Source: Sporosarcina ureae
Lineage (GTDB): Bacteria; Bacillota; Bacilli; Bacillales_A; Planococcaceae
NCBI RefSeq assembly: GCF_002109325.1
Contig: NZ_CP015348.1
Span: 1,197,001 to 1,261,000, forward strand
DNA length: 64,000 bases
Direction: 5' to 3'
The notes under the pieces: generated by a model
The model's database searches: none
What the model was told of the DNA's origin: nothing
What the model saw: the letters and a program-made list of their open reading frames with translations, nothing else
In this document: piece by piece, positions 8,303-18,592 of the stretch
Numbering within the stretch: the first letter of the stretch is position 1
How the letters are laid out: every line of letters starts with the position of its first letter
Translations under genes and position numbers: made by a program

Positions 8303-9153
8303 TGAATTTATGGTTTACCGAAGATCACTCACCACACATTCGTTTATCCTTTCGCGTAGAAGAACATCTTTATACTGCGACAAGTGAATTTCAGAAAATT
8401 GATGTCTTCCAGACGACTGAGTTCGGTAGAATTTTGACACTTGATGGATATGTCATGGTGACGGAGAAAGACGAATTCATTTATCACGATATGATTGTTC
8501 ATGTCCCAATGGCTACAAATCCTACAATCGAAAAAGTGTTAGTTATCGGTGCTGGTGATGGGGGTACCGTGCGGGAACTGACGCGCTATCCGACAATCAA
8601 ACAAATTGATATGGTCGAAATAGATGAGCAAGTTGTACAAGTATGCCAGAAGTTTTTACCGCAAACCGCAGCACAACTTACGGATCCACGCGTTACACTG
8701 TATTTTGAAGACGGATTAAAATTCGTCCGCCAGCAAGAGAATGCGTACGATCTGATCATTGTTGATTCCACCGATCCATTCGGTCCCGGAGAAGGTCTTT
8801 TCACGAAGGAGTTTTATGGCAATTGCTATAAAGCACTAAACGAACAAGGTATTCTTGTGAATCAACATGAAAGTCCTTTCTATGCGGAAGACGCGCGCGG
8901 TATGCAACGTGCACATAAAAGCATTACAGGGTTCTTCCCCGTTTCAAAAGTCTATCAAGCACATATTCCCACGTATCCGTCTGGACATTGGTTATTCGGA
9001 TTTGCTTCAAAGAAATATGATCCAATAGAAGACTTGGATGCAGATGCTTGGAATACAATTGGTTTACAAACAAAGTATTATAATCCCAAACTACATGTCG
9101 GCTCATTCGCCTTGCCGAACTATGTAAAGGAGTTACTGATTCATGCTGAATAA
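8302..9153 (+). CDS. speE: Polyamine aminopropyltransferase (spermidine synthase)
   Basis: 283 residues with the SpeE plan: an N-terminal beta domain, then a Rossmann fold with VLVIGAGDGGTVRELTRYP, the MVEIDEQVV motif and DSTDPFGPGEGLF. It transfers the aminopropyl group from decarboxylated SAM to putrescine or, in some bacteria, to agmatine. The acceptor cannot be settled here; with speA and speB alongside, either order is possible. The ATG overlaps the speA stop, with GGAGGACG upstream. Its end overlaps speB by 11 bp. Confidence 0.95.
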   Translation: MNLWFTEDHSPHIRLSFRVEEHLYTATSEFQKIDVFQTTEFGRILTLDGYVMVTEKDEFIYHDMIVHVPMATNPTIEKVLVIGAGDGGTVRELTRYPTIKQIDMVEIDEQVVQVCQKFLPQTAAQLTDPRVTLYFEDGLKFVRQQENAYDLIIVDSTDPFGPGEGLFTKEFYGNCYKALNEQGILVNQHESPFYAEDARGMQRAHKSITGFFPVSKVYQAHIPTYPSGHWLFGFASKKYDPIEDLDADAWNTIGLQTKYYNPKLHVGSFALPNYVKELLIHAE

Positions 9154-10003
9154 AAACATAGAAACATTTTTAGGTTTCGAAGGAGACTATGAAGATTCTT
9201 CATTCGTAATTTTCGGTGCTCCTTTTGATTCCACTACTTCTTTCCGTCCCGGGACGCGCTTTGCCAGTAAAGTGATGCGCAGTGAGTCTTTCGGTCTCGA
9301 AACGTATAGCCCCTATCAAGACGCAGATCTAACAGATTATGCATTGTTTGACGGAGGCGATCTAGAACTGAGTTTCGGGAATACGGAACGTGCACTGGAG
9401 CAAATTGAAGAATTCACTTCACTTGTTCTACATGACGGAAAAACGCCTTGCATGATCGGCGGCGAACATTTAGTTACTTTGGGTGCCGTACTTGCTGCAG
9501 CGAAAATGTATCCTGATCTGCATGTCATCCAATTCGATGCACACACTGACTTGCGCGATGATTATTTGGATCAACGCCTGTCTCACGCAACGGTTATTCG
9601 TAGAATCTGGGACTTGCTTGGAGACGATAAGATCTTCCAATATGGTATTCGTTCGGGAGACCGTCCTGAATTCGAGTGGGCGGCTAAGCAGCATGTGTTC
9701 ATGAATAAATTTAATTTCGACGGCCTCGAAGACACAGTTAAGAAACTGCAAGGTAAACCCGTCTATTTGACGATTGACTTGGACGTACTGGATCCTTCCG
9801 TGTTTCCCGGAACCGGTACACCCGAAGCTGGCGGCGTAAGCTTTGTTGAACTGCTAAAAGCTATTTTGACAGTCAGCGGTTTGAATATCGTTGCTTGTGA
9901 TATCAATGAATTGTCCCCTGTTTACGATCAAAGCGGCGCCTCAACTGCCGTAGCTTGTAAAGTGTTACGTGAATTAACGATTGCTATAAATAAAAATAAC
10001 TAA
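9143..10003 (+). CDS. speB: Agmatinase-family ureohydrolase
   Basis: 286 residues. It carries the binuclear Mn2+ motifs of the arginase superfamily: GGEHLVT, DAHTDLRDDY and DLDVLDPSVFPGTGTPE. It releases urea from agmatine to give putrescine. Because the operon also encodes aminopropyl- and carboxyaminopropyl-forming enzymes, it could act on N1-aminopropylagmatine to give spermidine directly. The ATG is within the last codons of speE behind AAAGGAG, so the two are coupled. Confidence 0.95.
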   Translation: MLNKNIETFLGFEGDYEDSSFVIFGAPFDSTTSFRPGTRFASKVMRSESFGLETYSPYQDADLTDYALFDGGDLELSFGNTERALEQIEEFTSLVLHDGKTPCMIGGEHLVTLGAVLAAAKMYPDLHVIQFDAHTDLRDDYLDQRLSHATVIRRIWDLLGDDKIFQYGIRSGDRPEFEWAAKQHVFMNKFNFDGLEDTVKKLQGKPVYLTIDLDVLDPSVFPGTGTPEAGGVSFVELLKAILTVSGLNIVACDINELSPVYDQSGASTAVACKVLRELTIAINKNN

Positions 10004-10019
10004 TTTGGTGGTGTCTTTA

Positions 10020-11219
10020 ATGGGAAGAGCATTAATTATTGGAGCAGGCGGCGTAGCAAGTGTCGTCGTGCATAAGTGTTGTCAAGTACCAGATGTATTT
10101 GAAGAAATCTGTATTGCAAGCCGTACAAAGTCAAAATGTGATGCATTGAAAGAAAAGCTCGATGGTGGACGTACGAAAATTCAAACTGCACAAGTAGATG
10201 CAGATAATGTGCCTGAACTTGTTGCATTAATTAATGAATTCAAACCTGATATCGTCATCAACGTCGCACTACCTTATCAGGACTTGACGATCATGGATGC
10301 ATGTCTTGAAACAAAAGTCGACTATCTAGATACAGCAAATTACGAGCCGCTTGATACAGCCAAGTTCGAATATAAATGGCAGTGGGCTTATAAAGAGAAG
10401 TTTGAAAAAGCAGGTATTACAGCACTGCTTGGTAGTGGTTTCGACCCTGGCGTAACTGGCGTATTCTCAGCTTACGCACTGAAGCATTATTTCGATGAAA
10501 TCCATACAATCGATATCGTCGATGCAAACGCTGGCGATCACGGATATCCATTCGCAACTAACTTCAATCCAGAAATCAATATTCGTGAAATCACTGCAAA
10601 CGGGCGTTACTACGAAAAGGGCGAGTTCATCGAAACAAAGCCTCTTGAAGTAAAACGCGTCTATGACTTACCTGAAATCGGTCCGAAAGACGTTTACTTG
10701 TTATACCATGAGGAACTGGAATCTTTGGCGAAAAACATTACAGGTGTCGAGAAAATCCGTTTCTGGATGACTTTCTCTGAAAAGTATTTGACGCATTTAC
10801 GTGTATTAGAAAACGTTGGCATGACATCTATCGAACCTATTGAATTTAACGGTCAGCAAATAGTTCCACTTCAATTCCTAAAAGCTATATTACCGGATCC
10901 TGCTTCTCTTGGTCCGCGCACGAAAGGTAAAACGAACATCGGCTGTATTTATCAAGGTATAAAAGACGGCGAGCCGAAAACTTATTACGTCTACAATATT
11001 TGCGATCACCAGGAATGCTATCGAGAAGTAGGATCACAAGCAATTTCCTATACAACAGGTGTTCCAGCAATGATTGGCGCCATGATGATGTTAACAGGTA
11101 AATGGAAAAAGCCAGGTGTCTTCAATATTGAAGAATTCGACCCAGATCCATTCATGGAAGCATTGAATGAATATGGTTTGCCGTGGCATGAAGATTTCAA
11201 TCCAACTCTGATTGACTGA
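10020..11219 (+). CDS. Saccharopine-dehydrogenase-like carboxynorspermidine/carboxyspermidine synthase
   Basis: 399 residues from ATG 10020; the earlier in-frame start 10005 is too close to the speB stop. The N-terminus ALIIGAGGVASVV is a Rossmann NAD(P)H-binding loop, followed by the saccharopine dehydrogenase fold. Homologues (CANSDH/CASDH, Lys1-like) reductively condense aspartate semialdehyde with a diamine or agmatine. Followed directly by nspC, its pathway partner, with overlapping translation signals. The assignment rests on family resemblance and on the operon. The amine acceptor is unknown. Confidence 0.9.
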   Translation: MGRALIIGAGGVASVVVHKCCQVPDVFEEICIASRTKSKCDALKEKLDGGRTKIQTAQVDADNVPELVALINEFKPDIVINVALPYQDLTIMDACLETKVDYLDTANYEPLDTAKFEYKWQWAYKEKFEKAGITALLGSGFDPGVTGVFSAYALKHYFDEIHTIDIVDANAGDHGYPFATNFNPEINIREITANGRYYEKGEFIETKPLEVKRVYDLPEIGPKDVYLLYHEELESLAKNITGVEKIRFWMTFSEKYLTHLRVLENVGMTSIEPIEFNGQQIVPLQFLKAILPDPASLGPRTKGKTNIGCIYQGIKDGEPKTYYVYNICDHQECYREVGSQAISYTTGVPAMIGAMMMLTGKWKKPGVFNIEEFDPDPFMEALNEYGLPWHEDFNPTLID

Positions 11220-11229
11220 GGTGAATATT

Positions 11230-12366
11230 ATGAACTTTGATGTACATGCTGTCCCTTCGCCTAGTTATGTTGTGGAGGAAAAATTGCTTATCTCTAACTT
11301 AGAAAAGATGAAATCCATTATCGATCAAACAGGATGCAAGATCTTACTTGCACAAAAAGGATTTTCGATGTTTAACGTCTATCCTTTACTGGGGCAGTAT
11401 TTGCATGGGGTGACTTCAAGTGGTTTGTTTGAAGCACGTCTCGGTTATGAAGAAATGGGGAAAGAAGTGCACACGTATGCCCCTGCCTTCCAAGAAGACG
11501 AATTTGATGAAATCCTTAGCTATTCCGATCATTTAGTATTTAATTCATTTGCGCAGTGGAAGAAGTTTAAGGATCGTGTTCAGAAGCACGACAAATCGAT
11601 TGCATGTGGTATCCGAATCAATCCTGAGTACTCGGAAATTGAAGTCGACATGTATAACCCATGCTTCGATTACTCACGATTTGGTGTAACTTTAGAAAAC
11701 TTTGAACCTGACGAACTTGATGGTATTAGTGGCCTACACTTCCATACGATGTGTGAACAAAACTCGGATACATTATGGCGGACAATCCAAATTATCGATG
11801 AAGAATTTGGTCCTTATTTAGAGAAGATGAAATGGATCAATTTCGGTGGCGGTCACCACATAACGCGTGCTGATTATGACATTGACGCATTGATTCGTAG
11901 CATTCGTTTCATGCAGGACAAGTATGGTCTTGAAGTGTACTTGGAGCCAGGCGAAGCTGTCGCATTGAACACAGGCTTCCTTGTCGCCACAGTACTTGAT
12001 ACCATGCAAAATGGTATGGACATTGCCATTCTCGATACATCAGCGGCTTGCCATATGCCAGACGTACTGGAGATGCCTTATCGACCAGAGATTATTGGAG
12101 CAGGCACGGCAAATGAAAAAGCCTATACATATCGATTAGGTGGCCCAACTTGTCTGGCTGGTGATGTAATTGGTGATTATTCATTCGATCAGCCGCTGAA
12201 GCCAGGCGATCGACTTGTATTCTGTGACATGGCACACTATTCCATGGTGAAGAACAATACGTTCAACGGAGTTAATCTTCCGTCCATCGTTCTTCATACG
12301 GTGGATAATGAAATTAATGTCGTGAAGCAATTTGGTTATGAGGATTTTAGGCAGCGCTTGTCTTAA
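11230..12366 (+). CDS. nspC: Carboxynorspermidine/carboxyspermidine decarboxylase
   Basis: 378 residues from ATG 11230 behind GAGGTGAA. It is a fold-III (alanine-racemase-like) PLP decarboxylase; lysine 43 in LAQKGFSMF is the Schiff-base residue. GLHFHTMCEQ, NFGGGHHITR and LEPGEAV are typical of NspC/LysA-type enzymes. It removes the carboxyl group made by the preceding synthase, giving (nor)spermidine or aminopropylagmatine without SAM. Last gene of the operon, terminated at 12466. Confidence 0.93.
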   Translation: MNFDVHAVPSPSYVVEEKLLISNLEKMKSIIDQTGCKILLAQKGFSMFNVYPLLGQYLHGVTSSGLFEARLGYEEMGKEVHTYAPAFQEDEFDEILSYSDHLVFNSFAQWKKFKDRVQKHDKSIACGIRINPEYSEIEVDMYNPCFDYSRFGVTLENFEPDELDGISGLHFHTMCEQNSDTLWRTIQIIDEEFGPYLEKMKWINFGGGHHITRADYDIDALIRSIRFMQDKYGLEVYLEPGEAVALNTGFLVATVLDTMQNGMDIAILDTSAACHMPDVLEMPYRPEIIGAGTANEKAYTYRLGGPTCLAGDVIGDYSFDQPLKPGDRLVFCDMAHYSMVKNNTFNGVNLPSIVLHTVDNEINVVKQFGYEDFRQRLS

Positions 12367-12465
12367 AAGCAATGAGTGGGAAAAGCGAGAACAAGTTCCT
12401 AACTACTAATCAAAATTACATCATTTTCTATACTCCATTAAACTATTTCTTTTAAGACATAAAAA

Positions 12466-12498
12466 CCCGATTCGCTGAAAAATGCGAATCGGGCTTTT
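12466..12498 (+). terminator. Terminator of the polyamine operon
   Basis: CCCGATTCGC (12466-12475) pairs perfectly with GCGAATCGGG (12484-12493), followed by CTTTT. The rest of 12367-12658 is AT-rich and shows no other feature. Confidence 0.88.
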
Positions 12499-12658
12499 AC
12501 ACTTTGATACAAATAAGTAATGCGTAAAAGTCTATATTACATCAAGATCTTATTAAGATTATTATTCAACTAAATGATACTTTTTATATTCCGCTCAAGT
12601 TAGAATAGTAAAGATGCTTGCCTTCCCCTATCCCGCTCTTAAAACTACTACTCACCAC

Positions 12659-13714
12659 TCACAGTAAGAAGAATCCAATACCCATGATTAGATAAGCTGA
12701 GAACAGCACGAGCCCTTCAAACCAGTTCGACTCGCCATCTTGACATATATTGACGACTAGCAAGGTGGCGGTAATCATGGCGATTAACTCTGGCCAAGTG
12801 AATACGAGCGGCATTGCAGTTGGCATCATCAAGGAAATCAGTACAAGAACCGGCGCTACAAACATTGCCACTTGCAATGTAGAACCAATCGCGATTTCAA
12901 CTGAAATATCCATTTTATTCTTCATCGCCATCGTGATCGCTGATGAATGCTCTGCCGCATTTCCAACGATAGCAACAATGATGACACCGATAAATAACTC
13001 CGTCCAGCCAAACTTCTCACCTAACGTACCAAACGTATGCACTAGCTTCTCTGAAACAAATGCGACCGCTACTGTCGAAATCATCAATACTAATATAGCT
13101 TTCTTTTTCGTCCACTCTGGAACTTCATCCGTTTCGTGATCTTCAGAACCGTAAACACCACGGTGAGTAAATAATTTAAATACTAGGCCAGCTAAATAAA
13201 TCAGAATAAGTATGATCGAAATACCAATACTTAGATGTAGTTCAGTTTTCGTATCCATCGTCATCGAAAATACTTCCGGAATCACGAATGCAACAACTAT
13301 TGCAAACACTAGTAGCGCAGAGTTGAACCGTGCATCATAAATACTGAAATTCTGTCTTTTATGTTTCAGACCACCCGCGAAAAATGATAGCCCGAGAACT
13401 AATAATAAGTTTCCTAAAACAGAACCTGTCAACGATGCCAGTACGATTGCAATCAATCCGGCTTTTAACGTAAATATAGAAATGATAAGTTCTACCGCGT
13501 TACCGAATGTGGCATTTAACAAACCACCAATTCTTGGACCACTAACAATTGCCAAGCTTTCTGTAGCTCTTCCTATGAATGCAGCCAGAGCAACAATACT
13601 ATAACAACATAGCGCAAACATCCATAAATCGGACCAATTCAAAAAAGACGCTAAAAACACTAAAGGTACACCAGTGAACGCCATTACAGTAAATACTTTA
13701 TTCAGTGTCTCCAC
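12659..13714 (-). CDS. cax: Calcium/proton exchanger (Cax/ChaA, YfkE type)
   Basis: About 350 residues and 10-11 transmembrane segments. Both alpha-repeat signatures of the CaCA superfamily are present: GNAVELIISIFTL in the first half and GNAAEHSSAITMA in the second. Closely resembles B. subtilis YfkE, a Ca2+/H+ antiporter of the membrane. The start is uncertain: the GTG at 13714 has a poor site, while a CTG three codons later is well spaced from GAGGTGGAG and matches the YfkE N-terminus. Monocistronic. Confidence 0.93.
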   Translation of the reverse strand: METLNKVFTVMAFTGVPLVFLASFLNWSDLWMFALCCYSIVALAAFIGRATESLAIVSGPRIGGLLNATFGNAVELIISIFTLKAGLIAIVLASLTGSVLGNLLLVLGLSFFAGGLKHKRQNFSIYDARFNSALLVFAIVVAFVIPEVFSMTMDTKTELHLSIGISIILILIYLAGLVFKLFTHRGVYGSEDHETDEVPEWTKKKAILVLMISTVAVAFVSEKLVHTFGTLGEKFGWTELFIGVIIVAIVGNAAEHSSAITMAMKNKMDISVEIAIGSTLQVAMFVAPVLVLISLMMPTAMPLVFTWPELIAMITATLLVVNICQDGESNWFEGLVLFSAYLIMGIGFFLL

Positions 13715-13850
13715 CTCGTTTCAAAATCAATTTGTTATCATCTTTCCCTTTTACTAGCGTAAATAAACTGGTTAAAAAATGGTTGATCATCGGAATGAAG
13801 ATCAACCAAATAACTCGTACATAAATTACCGCTTATTCGTATTCAAAAAA

Positions 13851-13887
13851 GATGGAGGAGAGTCTGTAAATAAGACTCTCCTCCATC
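13851..13887 (-). terminator. Terminator of the peptide ABC importer operon
   Basis: GATGGAGGAGAGTCT pairs with AGACTCTCCTCCATC. Read on the minus strand it is followed by TTTTTT. It is 40 bp past the last gene of the importer operon. Confidence 0.9.
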
Positions 13888-13928
13888 CACTATCATGATC
13901 TAGATTATATCCGTCAAAAAAATATAGC

Positions 13929-14825
13929 TTAACTTTTCATTTTGGGATCCAATGCATCACGTAAACCGTCACCCATGAGGTTAAATCCTAAAACTGTGAG
14001 CATTATGGCAACCCCAGGGAAAATCATTGTCCATGGAGCATTTTGCAGATAATCCTTAGAGTCAGCTAACATCTTCCCCCACTCTGGATAAGGGGCTTCC
14101 GCTCCTAGTCCTAGGAATCCAAGTGCTGCTGCTTCTAAGATAGCTGTAGCAACCGCCAATGTACCTTGAACGATAACAGGTGCCATTGAGTTAGGTAAAA
14201 TATGCGAAAATAGGATTCTGAAATCTTTCATTCCAATTGCCTTTGCAGCTGTAATATACTCATCTTCTTTAATACTCAATACTTTAGACCGTATCAATCG
14301 TCCAAAGTTCGGTACGTTAATGATCGCAATTGCAATTAACGCGTTACGTAAACTCGGTCCTAGTACGGATACAATCGCAATTGCCAATAAAATAGAAGGG
14401 AATGCGAGCATAATATCGAATATCCTCGAAATAATGGTATCAATCCAGCGACCATAATAACCCGCGATAATTCCTAGGAAACTACCTACTACAATCGAAC
14501 CTACTACCGAGAAAAATCCAACAGTTAGAGAAATTCGTGCACCGTGAATAATACGTGAGAAAATATCACGGCCGAAATCATCCGTACCGAACCAGTATTC
14601 TGACGAAGGAGGTTGCAGTCGATCTGTCATTAATTGTTCGTTGATGCCTTCTTTCGTGACAAGGGGTCCGAAGAGTGCGAGCAGTATAAAGAATATGACA
14701 ATGACTGCGCCCACAACCGCCACTTTACTTTTACGAAAACCTACCCAAGCTTCCCGCCAAGGTCCTGTTGTTTTTTCTAATTCTGCTTCTACTACTCCAT
14801 CTACCTTAGGCGTAAATTCTGACAT
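13929..14825 (-). CDS. Di/oligopeptide ABC transporter permease, DppC/OppC type
   Basis: 298 residues from ATG 14825, preceded by GGAAGGAGGAAC. An N-terminal cytoplasmic stretch is followed by six transmembrane segments, with the EAA-loop region (AAKAIGMKDFRILFSHILPN) that contacts the ATPases. It pairs with the DppB-type permease encoded just upstream to form the membrane channel for peptides or nickel-chelates. Last gene of a five-gene operon. Confidence 0.93.
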   Translation of the reverse strand: MSEFTPKVDGVVEAELEKTTGPWREAWVGFRKSKVAVVGAVIVIFFILLALFGPLVTKEGINEQLMTDRLQPPSSEYWFGTDDFGRDIFSRIIHGARISLTVGFFSVVGSIVVGSFLGIIAGYYGRWIDTIISRIFDIMLAFPSILLAIAIVSVLGPSLRNALIAIAIINVPNFGRLIRSKVLSIKEDEYITAAKAIGMKDFRILFSHILPNSMAPVIVQGTLAVATAILEAAALGFLGLGAEAPYPEWGKMLADSKDYLQNAPWTMIFPGVAIMLTVLGFNLMGDGLRDALDPKMKS

Positions 14826-14842
14826 GAACTGTTCCTCCTTCC

Positions 14843-15847
14843 TCAATCATACTTAATCCTCGGATCGATCAGTCCATACAATAGGTCGACGATGAGATTG
14901 ATCATGACAAAGATAAATGCAACGATGAGTATACCTGATTGAATAACAGGATAATCTCTAAAGTTGATTGCGTCATAGATATAGCGTCCGATTCCAGGCC
15001 AAGCGAAGATTGTTTCCGTCAGAATAGCTCCACCGAGCAATAAACCTATCTGCAAACCAATAACTGTCAACACAGGAATGATCGCATTTTTCAACGCGTG
15101 CTTATATACTACCCAGAACATTTTCTGACCTTTTGCTCGCGCTGTACGAATATAGTCCGAACGCATAACTTCCAACATGCTCGAACGTGTCATTCGGGCG
15201 ATAATCGCCATTGGAATGGTTGCGAGCGCTAGTCCAGGTAAGATCAAATGTTTAATAACTTCCCATAATTGATCAAACCTGCCCTGGATGAGCGTATCAA
15301 TTATGTATAAATTGGTTATGGCGGATATAGGGTCCCGGACATTCTCACGTCCAGTTGTTGGCAACCATTGTAATTCGATCGCAAATGCCCACTGTCCCAT
15401 TAATCCTAACCAGAAGATCGGCATGGATACTCCAACTAGCGCTAGTACCATTGCTGAATAATCAAACCATGAGTTTTGGAACCAAGCAGAAATAATACCC
15501 GCGTTAATTCCTACAACGACCGCGATAATCATCGCAAATAATGCTAACTCTAATGTAGCTGCTAAATAAGGCCAAATTTCATCCGCCACAGGAAGGCGCG
15601 TACGCATGGATTCTCCTAAATCACCTTTAAAAATACCACCTAAATAACTGAAGTATTGTGTATACCACGGTTGATCAAGACCTAGCTTGATCGTCAAAGC
15701 TTCTACCGCTTCTTTAGTCGCTTGTTGTCCTAATATTACTTGTGCTGGATTACCAGGTATTGCACGAATCAACATAAAAACTAAAAATGTCATACCAAGC
15801 AGGACAGGAATCAGCTGTAAAAGCCTCTTAATCGTATAGTTGAACAA
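14843..15847 (-). CDS. Di/oligopeptide ABC transporter permease, DppB/OppB type
   Basis: 334 residues if started at TTG 15847, which is well spaced from GGAGGGG and gives the usual DppB start (FNYTIKRLL). An ATG at 15874 is in frame but has no site. Six transmembrane segments and the EAA loop (TARAKGQKMFWVVYKHALKN) are visible. It forms a heterodimeric channel with the following permease. Confidence 0.93.
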   Translation of the reverse strand: MFNYTIKRLLQLIPVLLGMTFLVFMLIRAIPGNPAQVILGQQATKEAVEALTIKLGLDQPWYTQYFSYLGGIFKGDLGESMRTRLPVADEIWPYLAATLELALFAMIIAVVVGINAGIISAWFQNSWFDYSAMVLALVGVSMPIFWLGLMGQWAFAIELQWLPTTGRENVRDPISAITNLYIIDTLIQGRFDQLWEVIKHLILPGLALATIPMAIIARMTRSSMLEVMRSDYIRTARAKGQKMFWVVYKHALKNAIIPVLTVIGLQIGLLLGGAILTETIFAWPGIGRYIYDAINFRDYPVIQSGILIVAFIFVMINLIVDLLYGLIDPRIKYD

Positions 15848-15941
15848 CTCTTTCACCCCTCCGGCTCTTATCATTTATTAATCAAAGAAAGGGAGAATGC
15901 TAGCTTCTCCCTCTTCTTGAATCATACAATTTACTTGTAAC

Positions 15942-17570
15942 TTATTTGAATTCTACGTTTGACAACAAATCAGAACCCGTAGGATGTGGAACGAAACCAG
16001 TAAGTTCCTTCTTACCGCCTAACAAAGGAATGGAGTGTGCAAGTGGTACCCAAGGCGCTTCTTCATGAAGAATTTCTTGAGCTTGCTTATACAACTCGAT
16101 ACGCTTGTCCTCATCTACTTCTGTTTGTGCTTCAATGAATAGCTTATGTGTTTCGTCGTTCTTGAAGTACGTGTAGTTATTGCTTCCGATATTATCTTCA
16201 TCTAACAATACATACAGGAAGTTGTCCGCGTCACCGTTATCGCCAGTCCAACCTAGCATGAATGCATCTGCTTCTCCCTTGCTTGCTTTATCAAGGTAAG
16301 TTGCCCACTCATAAGAAACGATTTTCGCTTTAATACCAACGTCAGCTAAGTTGCTTTGGATCGCTTCCGCTACTTTCTTGCCGTCTGGCATATATGGACG
16401 TGGAACCGGCATAGCCCATAGTTCCATTTCGAATCCATCTTCAAGACCTGCTTCTTTCAATAATTCTTTTGCTTTTTCAGGATCATATGCATAATCTTCT
16501 ACATCATCGTTATAACCTGAAATGGATGAAGGCATAGCATTTTTCGCTACTTCTGCGCGTCCTTCAAAGAATGAATCGACGATTGATTGTTTATCGATAG
16601 CATAGTTCATTGCTTGACGAACTTCTTTTTTATCAAATGGCTCACGCGTTACTGTTAATCCAAGGTATCCTACGTTCATGGAAGGACGCTCGAACAACTG
16701 CAATGTATCATTGTCTTCAATCTTTAACCCATCAGCAGGATTGATTCCATCTGCCAAATCAATTTCACCAGATAGTAATGCGTTCAGGCGAGCAGAGTTA
16801 TCCGGAATTGCTTGGAAAATGATGCGATCCAATTTCGGTAATCCTTCTTGCCAATATTCTTCGTTCTTTTCAATTGTAATTGTCTCATTTGGCTTCCACT
16901 CGACAAACTTGAATGGACCTGTTCCTACTGGATTACGCTCATACTCATCATTGCCCTTTTCGAAAGCTTCTGGACTAGAGATAGCGAACATACTCATCGC
17001 AAGGTTTTTCAAGAATGGTGCTTGCGGGCGCTTCAAAGTAATAATCACTGTGGATTCTCCATCTGCTTTAACAGATTCAATTACGTGATCTTCATCGTCT
17101 TTAAACCCACCGAACATAGAGTTATAGTATGGGAATGTATCTGAATCTCCATTAGCCCAACGCTCAAAGTTCTTCACAACAGCTTCTGCATTAAAGTCTG
17201 TGCCATCATGAAACTTTACGCCTTCTTCTAATTGGAATGTATACGTTAATCCATCTTCACTTGTATCATATTCTTTTGCAAGACCGGGTTGAACCGTTGT
17301 ATCTTGCTCCCCAAAGTTTAATAACGTTTCGAATAAATTCACTGTAACTTTAAAAGTTTCCCCTTCTGTTACACGGGACGGGTCAAGAGATGTTGAATCT
17401 CCACCTCGTCCAAATACTAACGTCTTGTTTTCACTGCCGCCTTTATCTGCAGTGTCTTTGTCTTTGTCCCCACTACCTTCTTTGTCATCACCGCCTGAAC
17501 AAGCTGCCAGTGCAGTCGATAAGACAAGAAGCATGATCAACGCAAACGACCACAATTTCCCTTTTCTCAT
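15942..17570 (-). CDS. Peptide ABC transporter substrate-binding lipoprotein (SBP family 5)
   Basis: 542 residues. The signal peptide ends in the lipobox LAAC with cysteine 24 as the lipidation site, then a Gly/Asp/Lys-rich linker. The body is a family-5 solute-binding protein (OppA/DppA/NikA), with the [14 protein letters not shown] and [13 protein letters not shown] family motifs. It captures peptides outside the membrane for the two permeases. The ATG overlaps the upstream ATPase stop (ATGA) and has GGAGGG before it. Confidence 0.94.
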   Translation of the reverse strand: MRKGKLWSFALIMLLVLSTALAACSGGDDKEGSGDKDKDTADKGGSENKTLVFGRGGDSTSLDPSRVTEGETFKVTVNLFETLLNFGEQDTTVQPGLAKEYDTSEDGLTYTFQLEEGVKFHDGTDFNAEAVVKNFERWANGDSDTFPYYNSMFGGFKDDEDHVIESVKADGESTVIITLKRPQAPFLKNLAMSMFAISSPEAFEKGNDEYERNPVGTGPFKFVEWKPNETITIEKNEEYWQEGLPKLDRIIFQAIPDNSARLNALLSGEIDLADGINPADGLKIEDNDTLQLFERPSMNVGYLGLTVTREPFDKKEVRQAMNYAIDKQSIVDSFFEGRAEVAKNAMPSSISGYNDDVEDYAYDPEKAKELLKEAGLEDGFEMELWAMPVPRPYMPDGKKVAEAIQSNLADVGIKAKIVSYEWATYLDKASKGEADAFMLGWTGDNGDADNFLYVLLDEDNIGSNNYTYFKNDETHKLFIEAQTEVDEDKRIELYKQAQEILHEEAPWVPLAHSIPLLGGKKELTGFVPHPTGSDLLSNVEFK

Positions 17571-18592
17571 ACAGATCCCTCCAATTGTTTTTTTCTTTCT
17601 ATATCATCGTTACCTTCATCCGTATACAGATGGCAAGCAACAGAATGACCAGTATTCTCCTCTGCTAACACAGGGGTTACTTTCGTACACACATCCATTT
17701 TGAACGGACAGCGAGTGTGAAATGCACAACCACTTGGAGGATTCGCCGGGCTAGGCATGTCCCCTTCAATAATGATTTGCTCCTTTTTGTAATTTGGATC
17801 TGGTACAGGAACCGCAGACAACAAAGCTTGTGTGTAGGGATGGAGTGGGTTTGCATAGAGCTCTTCACTTTTCGTAATCTCTACGATTTTCCCTAAGTAC
17901 ATAACTGCTACACGATCACTAATGTGACGTACAACACCGAGATCATGTGCAATAAAGATATACGTTAAGTTAAATTCTTTTTGTAAGTCTTGCATTAAGT
18001 TCAGAACTTGCGCCTGAATCGATACGTCAAGCGCAGATACCGGCTCATCTGCAATAATCAATTTAGGATTCGTCATTAATGCTCGAGCAATTCCGATACG
18101 CTGACGTTGCCCTCCACTAAATTGATGAGGGTAGCGCTTAGCATGATATTCACTTAAACCAACAATCTTTAAGAACTCCACAACCTTTTTACGACGTTCT
18201 TTTGCATTGTGACCTCCATGGACAATCAATGGCTCTTCCAAAATCTTTCCGATTGTATGCCGTGGATTCAATGAAGCGTAAGGATCTTGAAAGACCATTT
18301 GGATATCTCTACGAATCTTACGTACTTCATTAGCAGGTAGTTTAGCTAGATCTCTGCCCTGAAATTCCACTATTCCCTCTGTAGGTTCAAGTAACTGCAT
18401 AATCGTTCGACCAGTCGTCGATTTACCGCAACCACTTTCCCCTACAATTCCAAGCGTCTCGCCTTCATTGACATAAAAGGAAATATCATCAATCGCCTTG
18501 ACGTGACCAACTGTTTTACCAATTAATCCTTTACGAATGGGAAAGTACTTTTTTAACCCTTCAACTTTTAGCAGCGGTTTGCTCATTTGCAC
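17567..18592 (-). CDS. Peptide ABC transporter ATP-binding protein, DppF/OppF type
   Basis: About 341 residues. Walker [10 protein letters not shown], signature LSGGQ variant [15 protein letters not shown], Walker [13 protein letters not shown] and a C-terminal oligopeptide-transporter extension with a cysteine-rich motif ([14 protein letters not shown]). The start may be GTG 18592 or ATG 18586; GGAG favours the GTG by spacing. It overlaps the DppD-type ATPase gene by about 30 bp. Confidence 0.94.
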   Translation of the reverse strand: MQMSKPLLKVEGLKKYFPIRKGLIGKTVGHVKAIDDISFYVNEGETLGIVGESGCGKSTTGRTIMQLLEPTEGIVEFQGRDLAKLPANEVRKIRRDIQMVFQDPYASLNPRHTIGKILEEPLIVHGGHNAKERRKKVVEFLKIVGLSEYHAKRYPHQFSGGQRQRIGIARALMTNPKLIIADEPVSALDVSIQAQVLNLMQDLQKEFNLTYIFIAHDLGVVRHISDRVAVMYLGKIVEITKSEELYANPLHPYTQALLSAVPVPDPNYKKEQIIIEGDMPSPANPPSGCAFHTRCPFKMDVCTKVTPVLAEENTGHSVACHLYTDEGNDDIERKKQLEGSV

